NCBI GenBank assembly: GCA_964579675.1
Contig: CAZOIA010000015.1
Coordinates: forward strand, 1 to 45,574
Direction of reading: 5' to 3'
DNA from: CAZOIA01 sp964579675
GTDB lineage: Bacteria > Planctomycetota > Phycisphaerae > UBA1845 > PWPN01
Length of the DNA stretch: 45,574 nucleotides
In this document: piece after piece, positions 15,962-23,422 of the stretch
Position numbering within the stretch: position 1 is the first letter of the stretch
Layout of the letters: each line of letters opens with the position of its first letter
Program-made: the position numbers and the translations under genes
Notes under the pieces: model-generated
What the model saw: only the letters and a program-made list of their open reading frames with translations
Database searches by the model: none
What the model was told of the DNA's origin: nothing

Positions 15962-17221
15962 TCATCGTGTCTCACGCGGTTCTCGCGTCCCGGCTCGTCG
16001 GCCGCGGGCCCGTCCCGTCAACACCTCTCGCGTTTGCCGCGCAACTATCAATTCCTCGTTCGTGGGGATCACCATGATCCGCACGCGCGAATCGCCCGCT
16101 GAAATCGTGGCTTCCTCGCCCCGCACCTGGTTGCGGTCCGGATCGAGCCTGATACCGGCATAGTCCATCCGAGCGCACACCTCCCTGCGGAACTCGACGC
16201 CGTTCTCGCCGATCCCACCGGTGAACGCCAGCAAGTCCGCCCCGTTGAGCACCGCCAGGTACGCCCCGACGTAATGCCGGACCGACTCGACCAGCACCTC
16301 GAGGGCCAGCCGGGCCCGCTCGTTGCCCTTCGATGCCGCCTCCTCGACGTCGCGGTAGTCGTTGCTGACCCCACTGATCCCCAGCAGGCCGCCCTTGTTG
16401 GCCATCTCGGTCAGGGCCTCCTCGAACCTCAGCCCGAACACCGGCAGCGCCTTGAGCAGTGCGTACACGTCGAAATCACCCACCCGGTTGTTGTGCGGCA
16501 AGCCCGACTGGGGGGTCGTGCCGAAGCTGTTCGCCACGCTCTTGCCGCCGTCGATCGCGCAGATCGAGCTGCTCCCGCCCACGTGGCAGGAAACCACCCG
16601 CAGGTCGTCCCGCTTGAGCAACTCCGCCGACCGCATCGCGATGTATCGGTGGCTCGCGCCGTGGAACCCGTAGCGCCGCACGCCCGCCTGCGTCCACTCC
16701 CACGGAACGGCATAGGTCGTGCGCGACGCCGGTATCGTCTGATGAAACGCCGTCTCGAACGCCGCCACCTGCGGTACGTCGGGCAGCTTGCTCGCGAACG
16801 CCTTCATCGCCGTCACGTAGGACGGGTTGTGGGCCGGGGCGAATTCTGAGAAAGCGGCCATCGTCTCGATCACTTCGTCCGTGACGCGGACCGCCCCCGA
16901 GATCGGGCCGCCGTGCACCGCCTTGAATCCGATCGCGTCGAGCTTCACATTCGGGTCCGGCAGCATCCGCAGGCAGCGGTCTATCGCCTCGCCGTGGTCG
17001 GCGATCGGGCCGCTCCAGCTCGCCTCGCCGACTTTCACGCGGGCGTCATCCGTGCCGATCCGCTCCACCCCGCCGGATGCGAGCTCCCGCTCGTCCTTCA
17101 CGCGCTCCCGCTCGCCCTTCTTGCGCTCCCGCTCACCTTGCACAAGTTCACCATCGTCCGTCATGTCGAACAGGCGGAACTTGAATGACGTGCTGCCGAT
17201 GTTGGCGACCAGAATGATCAT
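15962..17221 (-). CDS. ackA: Acetate/propionate kinase family protein, BMC-associated
   Basis: 419 residues. Converts an acyl-phosphate plus ADP to the acid plus ATP; in this locus lactyl- or propionyl-phosphate is the likely substrate. Motifs: ANIGSTSFKFRLFDM (N-terminal phosphate loop), VHGG, FETAFHQTIP, YGFHGASHRYIA, and FTGGIGENGVEFR. Two departures from classical AckA: the HLGNG motif reads CHVGGSSSICAI, and the GTRxGDxD motif reads HNNRVGDFD, keeping the Arg. Residues 29-49 are a charged insert of three seven-residue units (ERER type) encoded by a tandem 21-base repeat. No strong ribosome site. It lies between BMC-H genes, about 100 bases after the second. Confidence 0.92.
   Translation of the reverse strand: MIILVANIGSTSFKFRLFDMTDDGELVQGERERKKGERERVKDERELASGGVERIGTDDARVKVGEASWSGPIADHGEAIDRCLRMLPDPNVKLDAIGFKAVHGGPISGAVRVTDEVIETMAAFSEFAPAHNPSYVTAMKAFASKLPDVPQVAAFETAFHQTIPASRTTYAVPWEWTQAGVRRYGFHGASHRYIAMRSAELLKRDDLRVVSCHVGGSSSICAIDGGKSVANSFGTTPQSGLPHNNRVGDFDVYALLKALPVFGLRFEEALTEMANKGGLLGISGVSNDYRDVEEAASKGNERARLALEVLVESVRHYVGAYLAVLNGADLLAFTGGIGENGVEFRREVCARMDYAGIRLDPDRNQVRGEEATISAGDSRVRIMVIPTNEELIVARQTREVLTGRARGRRAGTREPRETR
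17081..17143 (-). repeat. Three tandem 21-base repeats inside ackA
   Basis: Units start at 17081, 17102 and 17123 (GAGCTCCCGCTCG, GCGCTCCCGCTCG, GCGCTCCCGCTCA on the plus strand). They keep the frame and encode the charged heptads at residues 29-49, in a region where acetate kinases normally have a short loop. Confidence 0.8.
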
Positions 17222-17321
17222 GCCACGCCCCCGAGCGTCTCGTGGGCCCTTTCGCCGGGCGGAGGAACTGACACCCGGACCACCCGCGCGACCGGCAAGG
17301 CCGGCACGCCCACTGCGGCGA

Positions 17322-17588
17322 TTACAGGTAGACGCCGGTCAAGCCTTCGTGCGGCCTGGCGATCACGTGTGCGCTCATCAGTTCGCCCACGCGGTTGGCG
17401 CCCTCAGCCCCGGCATCGACCGCGGCCTTGACGCTCCCCACGTCACCGCGAACCAGCGTCGTCACAAACCCGCCCCCGATCCCGATGGTCTTTATCAGCT
17501 CCACGTTGGCCGCCTTGCACATCGCGTCCGACGCCTCGACCAGACCCGTGAAACCCATCGTCTCGATCATGCCAACTGCATCGCTCAT
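17322..17588 (-). CDS. BMC-H hexameric shell protein, GGG pore
   Basis: 88 residues. MSDAVGMIETMGFTGLVEAS, DAMCKAANVEL, the pore loop GIGGGFVTTL, RGDVGSVKAAVDAG and AHVIARPHEGL match BMC-H. The residue at the central pore is Gly, so this hexamer may have the widest opening of the three. CGGAGTGA lies about eight bases before the ATG. It is followed by a short CCGGC/GCCGG hairpin in the gap before ackA. Confidence 0.96.
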   Translation of the reverse strand: MSDAVGMIETMGFTGLVEASDAMCKAANVELIKTIGIGGGFVTTLVRGDVGSVKAAVDAGAEGANRVGELMSAHVIARPHEGLTGVYL

Positions 17589-17690
17589 CTTGAATCACTC
17601 CGAAACTCGCCCCGCGGATACTGCGGAAAGACGATCCCGCGTCCGCGAGACCAGACAAGCTCTCTCGAACTCACTGACCTCAGTTCGTGC

Positions 17691-17996
17691 CTACTTGCCA
17701 CCCTTGCCCTTGTTCTCCGCCGGCAACATGCCCGACAGGTCGCCGTGCGGTCTGGGGATCACGTGCACGCTGACCACCTCGCCGACCTTGGACGCAGACG
17801 CGGAGCCGGCGTCGGTCGCCGACTTCACCGCCGCCACGTCGCCTTTCACGAAGGCGGTCACGTACCCGCGCCCGACCCGCTCGTAACCGATCAGGCGAAC
17901 GTTCGCCGCCTTGAGCATCGCATCCGATGCTTCAATCACCGGCACGAGCCCTTTTGTCTCGACCATTCCCAACGCTTCGAGTGCTGCCATTTGCAT
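17691..17996 (-). CDS. BMC-H hexameric shell protein, GRG pore
   Basis: 101 residues from the ATG at 17996; a second ATG two codons later (17990) is better spaced from AAGGAG and may be the true start. AALEALGMVETKGLVPVIEA, then RVGRGYVTAF, KGDVAAVKSATDAG and VHVIPRPHGDL match BMC-H. The pore position is Arg, giving a positively charged pore. The C-terminus has an extra Lys/Gly-rich tail (ENKGKGGK). Confidence 0.96.
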   Translation of the reverse strand: MQMAALEALGMVETKGLVPVIEASDAMLKAANVRLIGYERVGRGYVTAFVKGDVAAVKSATDAGSASASKVGEVVSVHVIPRPHGDLSGMLPAENKGKGGK

Positions 17997-18188
17997 CGAC
18001 TCCTTGTTCAGAGCTTTCAGCCATCAGCCATTGGCCGTCGGTCTTCTCTCATCAGCGGTACCACTGCCCAGTGCAATCACCGTTTCCACTTCCTCACGGT
18101 CTCCCGATCGGAGGGTGTGAAGCCCTCGCCTTCAGGCAAGGGTAGTCTGATTTTCCACCTTCCCACATTCTCACCTTCGCACTCACGA

Positions 18189-18860
18189 TCACTTCACCAG
18201 CTCGACCCGCCTGGCGTTCGCCAGATCGCACGCGTTGCCCTCGTCCGTGTCCAGGTGCACCTCCAGTTTGACCTTGGGATCGACGCGGCAAATAATCTCC
18301 TCGAAGGTGGCGGCGCATGAGCTTTCCACCCTCAGCCGCATCAGGTCCCCGTTTTTCACCCCGTAGTACGCCGCGTCGTCGGGATGCATGTGCGCGTGCC
18401 GCTGGGCCCGGATCACGCCTTCCTTGAGCTCGACGTGCCCTTTCGGCCCCAGCACGATACACCCCGGCGTCCCCTTGACCTTCCCGCTCATTCGCACCGG
18501 CAGGTCGATACCCATCGCGATGCCGTCCGTGAACGCCAGCTCGATCTGGTTCTCCGGCCGAAGCGGGCCAAGTATCCGCAGGTTCGTGATCGTCCGGTGC
18601 CGCGGCCCGATGATGGTGACCATCTGCTCGCTGGCGAAGTACCCGTCCTGATAGAGCGGCCTCATCACCGTCAGTTCCGCCCCCGCACCGAAGAGAATCT
18701 CCAGCGTCTCCTTCGTCACATGCATGTGCCGGGCGGAGATATTCACCACCAGTCTGGGTTTGGGCCCCCTCACCGCGCCGAGCCGTTGCCGCACCACTTC
18801 CCGAACCATGCGCTCGACCGCGGAACGATCCAAGCCGTTACCAGCGACGGCCGTGCTCAT
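18189..18860 (-). CDS. pduL: PduL-type phosphotransacylase, BMC cargo
   Basis: 223 residues. Exchanges CoA for phosphate on the acyl group (lactyl- or propionyl-CoA to acyl-phosphate) and frees CoA for the aldehyde dehydrogenase in the lumen. The two PduL domains are visible: VNISARHMHVTKE with zinc-binding His residues, and later GVIRAQRHAHMHPDDA with the second His cluster, then VDPKVKLEVHLDTDEGNA. The N-terminal helix DRSAVERMVREVVRQRLGA fits an encapsulation peptide. Its ATG overlaps the deoR stop (ATGA at 18857-18860). Confidence 0.95.
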   Translation of the reverse strand: MSTAVAGNGLDRSAVERMVREVVRQRLGAVRGPKPRLVVNISARHMHVTKETLEILFGAGAELTVMRPLYQDGYFASEQMVTIIGPRHRTITNLRILGPLRPENQIELAFTDGIAMGIDLPVRMSGKVKGTPGCIVLGPKGHVELKEGVIRAQRHAHMHPDDAAYYGVKNGDLMRLRVESSCAATFEEIICRVDPKVKLEVHLDTDEGNACDLANARRVELVK

Positions 18861-19669
18861 GTGTCACCTCCGCCACCCGAGCCGCGCGGGTCTATTCCGG
18901 CCGGCTCGCGCGCACTTGACAGAATCATCTCCACCCCCGCACTGCGAACCACGTCTTGCCATTCCTCGTCAAGCCCGTCATCGCTGACCACGCGATGGAC
19001 CATGTCCCACCCGCCAAGCCGGGCCAACGCGCGCTTGCCGAACTTGCTCTGATCCGCCACCACGATCACCTCGTCCGCCGAGCGCATCATTTGCTGTTCC
19101 GCCTCGACCATCAGGACGTTGGCGTTGTACAGCGAATCCTCCGTGATGCCTGCCAGACCCATGATCGCCTTGTCAACGTGAAGCGAGGCAAGCGTCTGCT
19201 GCGTAAACGGCCCCAGCGCCACGCCCGTCCGGGGATAGATGTATCCGCCAACGAAGATCAATTCAATACTTGAGGCCGCATACAACAGGTTCGCGATCGG
19301 CAGCGAGTTCGTTACCACCTGCAACGTCCGCGTCAACAGGTTCTGCGCCACCTGGAACGTCGTGGTCCCGCCGTCGAGAAGGATGGTCTGCCCGTCGCTG
19401 ATCAGCCCGGCCGTCACCCGCCCGATCGCCTGTTTCTCTGCCACGGCGGTCGTTTCTCGGGCCGCGTAGTCCAACGCACCGACCCGGTCGCTCACGAACA
19501 CCGCCCCCCCGTGCGTCCGCCGAACGATCCCTTCTTCTTCCAGGTGCGACAGGTCCCGCCGGACCGTTGACTCGGACACGCCCAGTTCCCCGACCAGCAG
19601 CCCCAAATCCGCATAGCCCCGGCGGGCCAGGAATTCGGACAACTGCTGGCGTCGCTCATCTGCCGTCAT
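18857..19669 (-). CDS. DeoR-family transcriptional regulator of the BMC operon
   Basis: 270 residues from the ATG at 19669, four bases after GGAGG; the longer frame lacks a site and crosses the promoter. The N-terminal winged helix has TADERRQQLSEFLARRGY, VSESTVRRDLSHLEEEGIVR and THGGAV, the DeoR signature. The C-terminal sugar-phosphate sensor domain has DGGTTTFQVAQNL (phosphate-binding loop), VVTNSLPIANLL, VGGYIYPRTG and VVADQSKFGK. It most likely senses a sugar-phosphate or pathway intermediate and controls its own promoter. It is first in the operon and overlaps pduL. Confidence 0.95.
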   Translation of the reverse strand: MTADERRQQLSEFLARRGYADLGLLVGELGVSESTVRRDLSHLEEEGIVRRTHGGAVFVSDRVGALDYAARETTAVAEKQAIGRVTAGLISDGQTILLDGGTTTFQVAQNLLTRTLQVVTNSLPIANLLYAASSIELIFVGGYIYPRTGVALGPFTQQTLASLHVDKAIMGLAGITEDSLYNANVLMVEAEQQMMRSADEVIVVADQSKFGKRALARLGGWDMVHRVVSDDGLDEEWQDVVRSAGVEMILSSAREPAGIDPRGSGGGGDT

Positions 19670-19700
19670 GATTCCTCCAGCTCGGGCCCGGACCCGGCGC

Positions 19701-19728
19701 ATTATCGGCGAATCCTGAAGGATTTCAA
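19701..19728 (-). promoter_or_regulatory. Predicted BMC operon promoter with a palindromic operator candidate
   Basis: Minus strand: TTGAAA (-35, 19723-19728), 16 bases, GATAAT (-10, 19701-19706). The spacer holds the inverted repeat AATCC-TTCA-GGATT (19711-19724), overlapping the -35 box. A repressor bound there would block polymerase, which fits autoregulation by the DeoR protein encoded 31 bases downstream of the -10 box. Confidence 0.65.
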
Positions 19729-20029
19729 TCAAAATCGGTCAGAATGTGGAAGATTTGAGCCACCGCGAACCCGTGCTCCGACGCGGGCGAGTTATAAGCG
19801 CCTGATAGGAAAGAAGTTACAGCAGTATAGCAGACGGCGGAACCCTGTGAGTTTCTCCGAGGAGATCGGGCGAAAATGACAGAATCACGCCATGTCCGGG
19901 CCGGCCACGATCCGCTCTACTCACGACCCGCTCTACTGTTGTCGGCGGCAGCGAGAGGGCAAGAGGCCTTGCCGGGGCGGTGGCCTTCAGCGAATAGCGA
20001 ATCGACGGGCGAGAGAGACCCGCCTGCGG

Positions 20030-20306
20030 GGGGTGCATGACACTTTGGGCGCTTGTTCTCCAGCCCTGAAGGGGCGAGAGACAGTAGCCAGGGGCGCGAG
20101 CCCCTGGGATTAGTGACCCCCGTTCATTTCAGCCCCGACAGGGGCGGCACACCAATTCCGACGCTCCGGACGCTTCTGCCGCCCCGCCGGGGCTTTCTGC
20201 TCACAGGCAACCTCGGTTCCCAGGGCTCGCGCCCTGGGCTACTGGCTTGCGTCCCTCCGGGACTGTCCCCTCGGCACGCGCGTCTGCCGAAAGTGTCATG
20301 AACCCG
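20030..20306. repeat. Composite palindromic intergenic element, copy 1
   Basis: Bounded by GTGCATGACACTTTGGGCG (from 20035) and, inverted, CCGAAAGTGTCATGAACCCG (near 20287-20306), sharing the 11-base core CATGACACTTT. Inside are several smaller palindromes: CCCTGAAGGGG, CCAGGGGCGCGAGCCCCTGG, CCCCGACAGGGGCGG, GCCCCGCCGGGGC and CCCAGGGCTCGCGCCCTGGG. No gene is seen. The rest of 19733-20345 shows nothing else I can name. Confidence 0.7.
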
Positions 20307-20366
20307 CGCCCGGGCGGCGGGGAGCTATCTATCAGGAAGGCGACGCTTCCCGAACGTACTATGTGG

Positions 20367-20372
20367 TATACT
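20367..20372 (+). promoter_or_regulatory. Probable extended -10 promoter for the glycine-rich secreted protein
   Basis: TGTGGTATACT places a TG-N extended motif in front of TATACT. No good -35 box is seen 16-18 bases upstream. It would give a leader of roughly 105 bases before the ATG at 20486. Confidence 0.45.
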
Positions 20373-20485
20373 GTGGCGCCATCGTGCGATGCGGGAAGGA
20401 GGGGCCACCGAGCACCCCTCATCCGCGTCGCAAGTTCACACATCTCAACACACGGCCAGCTTCCACTGGGCAAGGAGGACATGTC

Positions 20486-21685
20486 ATGTACACACGAGTT
20501 CTGATGTTGCTTGGGGTAGTCATCGCGTCGGCTACTCCGGCGCTGGCCCAGTTCATCAGTGGTTCGGACGGCTCGGACGGTGCGTTCGCACCGAGCGAGC
20601 CGGACACGGTGGTGGACCTGTCGCTGGCCGCTACCGCATCGTGGGACACGCCCAGCCCCGTTCCCGGGCAGGGTGTTTACGACCCGGATCAGTGGGCGGT
20701 CGTGTTCAAGTACACGACGGTGAGTATCCCGGTCGGCGTGACGGTCACGTTCCTGAACCACCCGTCGGGGGCACCGGTGGTCTGGCTGACCACGGGCGAT
20801 GTCGATATCGAAGGCGTCGTCAACCTGGATGGCGAGGGTTACTTCCGCCCCTCTTTCCCGTACACGTACTCGGAACCGGGTCCCGGCGGGTTTGCGGGCG
20901 GAGCGCCGTACTTCAGCTCTATCCTACGCCAATCGGGCGGGTTCGGCCCAGGCGGCGGCGACTATGACAATGGCGGCGACTACGGCACCGGCACGTTCGC
21001 CTATGGTTCTCCGAACATCCTGCCGCTTATCGGCGGATCTGGCGGAGGCGGTTCCCCCAGTTCCCAACCCGGAGACTGCGTCGGGGGCGCCGCCGGAGGG
21101 GCAATCCTGATCGCATCGTCAGGCACGATCACGGTTCTTTCAACCGGTCAGATCTCCGCCCGCGGGGGCGATGGGTATTACTACACCGGCGGCGGGAGTG
21201 GCGGGGCCATTCGCCTCGTCGCGAACCAGATCGGCGGTAGCGGGTCCCTTCTGGCGACGGCGAGTTCTGGGCACAATCCCGGCACCTCCGGTCGCATCCG
21301 CCTCGAAGCCTACACGAATGCGTTCACCGGATCGGCCAACCCTACGCTCACCTTCTCGGTTCCGGGCTCGGTATTCCCGTCGTCCAGCGCTCCGACGCTA
21401 CGGGCGACCACCATCGGCGGCAAGCCCGTCCCGGCCGACCCGAAGGCCGGGGTTCGGGAAGTCGGCGTTGCTGTGAGTACCGGCGAGGTCGTGCTCGAGA
21501 TCGAGGCTACGAATATCCCGGTCGGCACCAGCGTGACCGTGCTCGTCAAGCCCGCGCACGACGCTCCCTTCACCGTGACTTCGGATCCGCTGGCGGGAAC
21601 CCTGGCCTCATCAACCGCTCAGGCGTCCCTCTCGCTGCCGGACGGGCCGGTGGAGATCCAGCTCCGCGCGAACTGGGAACCGTAA
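20486..21685 (+). CDS. Secreted glycine-rich protein of unknown function
   Basis: 399 residues from the ATG at 20486, six bases after AAGGAGGA. A signal peptide ends at TPALAQF. The mature protein starts ISGSDGSDGAFAPSEPDT, then has VVFKYTTVSIPVGVTVTF and VVWLTTGDVDIEGVVNLDG, strands followed by several Gly-rich blocks (GGFGPGGGDYDNGG, GGSGGGGSPSS, GGGSGGAIRLVAN). This pattern is common in exported proteins of planctomycetes and myxobacteria with no assigned role; it may fold as a right-handed beta solenoid. There is no dockerin or anchor at the C-terminus, which ends VEIQLRANWEP. It is 41 bases ahead of the next secreted gene, so the two are probably cotranscribed. Confidence 0.82.
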   Translation: MYTRVLMLLGVVIASATPALAQFISGSDGSDGAFAPSEPDTVVDLSLAATASWDTPSPVPGQGVYDPDQWAVVFKYTTVSIPVGVTVTFLNHPSGAPVVWLTTGDVDIEGVVNLDGEGYFRPSFPYTYSEPGPGGFAGGAPYFSSILRQSGGFGPGGGDYDNGGDYGTGTFAYGSPNILPLIGGSGGGGSPSSQPGDCVGGAAGGAILIASSGTITVLSTGQISARGGDGYYYTGGGSGGAIRLVANQIGGSGSLLATASSGHNPGTSGRIRLEAYTNAFTGSANPTLTFSVPGSVFPSSSAPTLRATTIGGKPVPADPKAGVREVGVAVSTGEVVLEIEATNIPVGTSVTVLVKPAHDAPFTVTSDPLAGTLASSTAQASLSLPDGPVEIQLRANWEP

Positions 21686-21726
21686 GGCAAGTGTCCGCGG
21701 AACATCTTCAACCAAGGAGACTTGTC

Positions 21727-22644
21727 ATGCAGAAGACAAATGATATTCACGACTCCGCCGAGCCGCGGGCTTCAGCCCGCGCGGTCACACGAACACGTCA
21801 CCGGTCACGGGCTTCAGCCCGCGCGGCCGTTCCTTCAACAGGACGCCACGCGACTCGATGCGGCGCCTTAGCGCTTGCGCTCACCCTCCTGGCCGCAAGT
21901 GTGTCCGGCGGCAAGGCGGCGACGGCCCACGGCGAGACTCCGCCTGACGAGGCCATCTCGCGGGCGTTCACTGTCGCCGTCTCACGTGACCAGAGCATGG
22001 CGAACGAAGCGATCTCGCGGGCCTTCACCGTCGCAGTCTCATATGACCAGGGAATGGCGAACGAGGCCGTCTCACGGGCGTTCACGGTGCTGGTGCCGGG
22101 GCCAAGTCCGGTGGCCTGGCGAAGCGTGCGGACGCACAGCAGCGCGGGTGATCTGGGAATCGAGCTCGATCCGGCCGCCAGCGGTTCCGCAGTCGTATCA
22201 GAAACGCGCCAGGGTGGTATTCAGAAGATCGAGGTCGATTTCGACGGCTACATCGCGCACTTGCCGATGGGAACGATTGAGGCTGAGAACCTGACGCATG
22301 GCGGTACGATCGAAGCGTCCAGTCAGTATACGATCAACTCCGGCATGACGCTGGTGGTCGAGTTCGACGCCGGCTTGCCCGATCAGGCATGCTACCGGAT
22401 CAACCTGGCCGGCGATGTCCTGGGCCTGAAGGGGGACACGGACTGCCTGGTCAAGGGTCTGGCCGGCGACACCAACGGTGACAACTACACCGACCTGATC
22501 GACATGGCCCAGGTCAAGAGCAAGAACGGCCAGCCGGTTGTGCCGGACAACATCCGTTTTGACGTGAACCTGGACGGCCACATCGACCTGATCGACATGG
22601 CTCTGATCAAGAGCCTGAACGGCGGCTCGGTGAGCTGTCCGTGA
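21727..22644 (+). CDS. Secreted repeat protein with C-terminal dockerin-like module
   Basis: 305 residues; ATG at 21727 after AAGGAGA. The first 45 residues precede the hydrophobic core (GALALALTLLAASVSG) and contain two copies of RASARA, which are translated intergenic palindromes. After the signal come three units of a 19-residue repeat (EAISRAFTVAVS). A module starting VAWRSVRTHSS, with VVSETRQGGIQKIEVDFDG, DQACYRINLAGDV and DTDCLVKGLAGD, is shared with the 1276-residue protein at 23423. It ends with two 12-residue calcium loops, DTNGDNYTDLID and DVNLDGHIDLID, in dockerin-like repeats. Probably displayed or assembled outside the cell; no catalytic domain is visible. Confidence 0.82.
   Translation: MQKTNDIHDSAEPRASARAVTRTRHRSRASARAAVPSTGRHATRCGALALALTLLAASVSGGKAATAHGETPPDEAISRAFTVAVSRDQSMANEAISRAFTVAVSYDQGMANEAVSRAFTVLVPGPSPVAWRSVRTHSSAGDLGIELDPAASGSAVVSETRQGGIQKIEVDFDGYIAHLPMGTIEAENLTHGGTIEASSQYTINSGMTLVVEFDAGLPDQACYRINLAGDVLGLKGDTDCLVKGLAGDTNGDNYTDLIDMAQVKSKNGQPVVPDNIRFDVNLDGHIDLIDMALIKSLNGGSVSCP
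21764..21826 (+). repeat. Two palindromic repeats (GGGCTTCAGCCC type) inside a coding sequence
   Basis: Copies at 21764-21784 and 21808-21826, 42 bases apart and so in frame. The same unit is intergenic at 35473 (variant loop) and 38083. Each encodes RASARA in the pre-signal region of the secreted protein. Confidence 0.8.
21949..22119 (+). repeat. 57-base tandem repeat, about 2.5 units, coding
   Basis: Units start at 21949, 22006 and 22063; the first two are complete and the third diverges after VSRAFTV. They encode the 19-residue EAISRAFTVAVS-type repeat in the secreted protein at 21727-22644. Confidence 0.75.
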
Positions 22645-22721
22645 GGCAGCGGTTCGACAGGCTCGTGGTCGGCTGAATGGCCGATCCGGAGGTCCCGCCT
22701 GGCGGACTATGGATGATCCGC

Positions 22722-22781
22722 CCGGAAGCGTTTGCCTGGCCGTCCCTCGATGAGTGTCGGCGAGGCAGACGCCCTCCCGAC
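22722..22781 (+). terminator. Hairpin after the first dockerin-like gene
   Basis: Arms GGAAGCGTTTGCCTGGCC and GGCGAGGCAGACGCCCTCC, about 80 bases after the stop. The same imperfect hairpin follows the other dockerin-like gene at 27296-27366. It could stop or stabilise the message; there is no clear T tract. Confidence 0.45.
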
Positions 22782-22858
22782 GGCGGGATCGCCGTTTTGC
22801 GGGGTGCGCCCCCCCCATCGCGTGCCCCTGCTCCCCCCGGGGCGGCGTCAGATTCCAC

Positions 22859-23050
22859 CGGGTGCATGACACTTTGGGCGGCTTGTTGGAAGGCGCCGCC
22901 CCCAGCTGTTTCTGAACCGCGACCGTAAGGAAGCGGACTGCCAGGTACGAGGCCGTGGGTCCCCTCCCTGACGGTCGGGGTTCGGAAAAGCGAGGTGCCG
23001 CCCCGTTCTCCGCCCGAAGGTCCCCGCCGGAACTGTCACGGACCCGATTC
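22859..23050. repeat. Composite palindromic intergenic element, copy 2
   Basis: Begins GGTGCATGACACTTTGGGCG, as at 20030, and ends with a worn inverted partner, CGGAACTGTCACGGACCCG, near 23030-23048. It includes AACCGCGACCGTAAGGAAGC. Its inner content differs from copy 1. It fills most of the 778-base gap between two secreted-protein genes. Confidence 0.6.
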
Positions 23051-23073
23051 CACCTGAATCCCCCACACGGCTA

Positions 23074-23102
23074 TTGACAATCGGCGGCCGATGGGGTATC
23101 TT
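23074..23102 (+). promoter_or_regulatory. Predicted strong sigma70-type promoter with a long leader
   Basis: Consensus TTGACA (23074-23079), 17-base spacer, TATCTT (23097-23102). The next gene starts at 23423, leaving a leader of about 310 bases. A short open frame of 55 codons (ATG 23222, stop 23389) lies in the leader; whether it is used is unclear. Confidence 0.65.
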
Positions 23103-23422
23103 CCGTATGGGTCGATACGGATTGTTTGTACATCTGTAGGAAATACCTATACACGTCTGCCATCGCTGTGGTGGCGCATCCAATTCCCCGTCGGCGCTTG
23201 CCTGGCGGAGGGGCGGGACGAATGTACCACGGAAGCGACACCCGAATAATGGGAACAAGTCGCTCTTTGTCCTCTGCTGACTGCTCGGAGGGGTCATCTG
23301 GTATTGGCACCGGTCGGGCCTCGGTATGCGGCCATTTTGCCGCCACCGGGCTGCGATCGGAACGGATATCCGCACGGAATCACGTGTGACGAGTAAACCT
23401 AACTTAACGTGGAGGTGTGATC

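Noticed and set aside
17081..17143. Frameshift or assembly error in ackA
   Set aside because: The 21-base repeats keep the frame, and motifs on both sides are in the same frame.
20030..20306. CRISPR array
   Set aside because: There are several palindromes but no regular repeat and spacer spacing, and no cas genes in the window.
19670..20485. A further gene in the repeat-rich gap after deoR
   Set aside because: Only short frames made of repeat text are open; none has a start site or recognisable fold.
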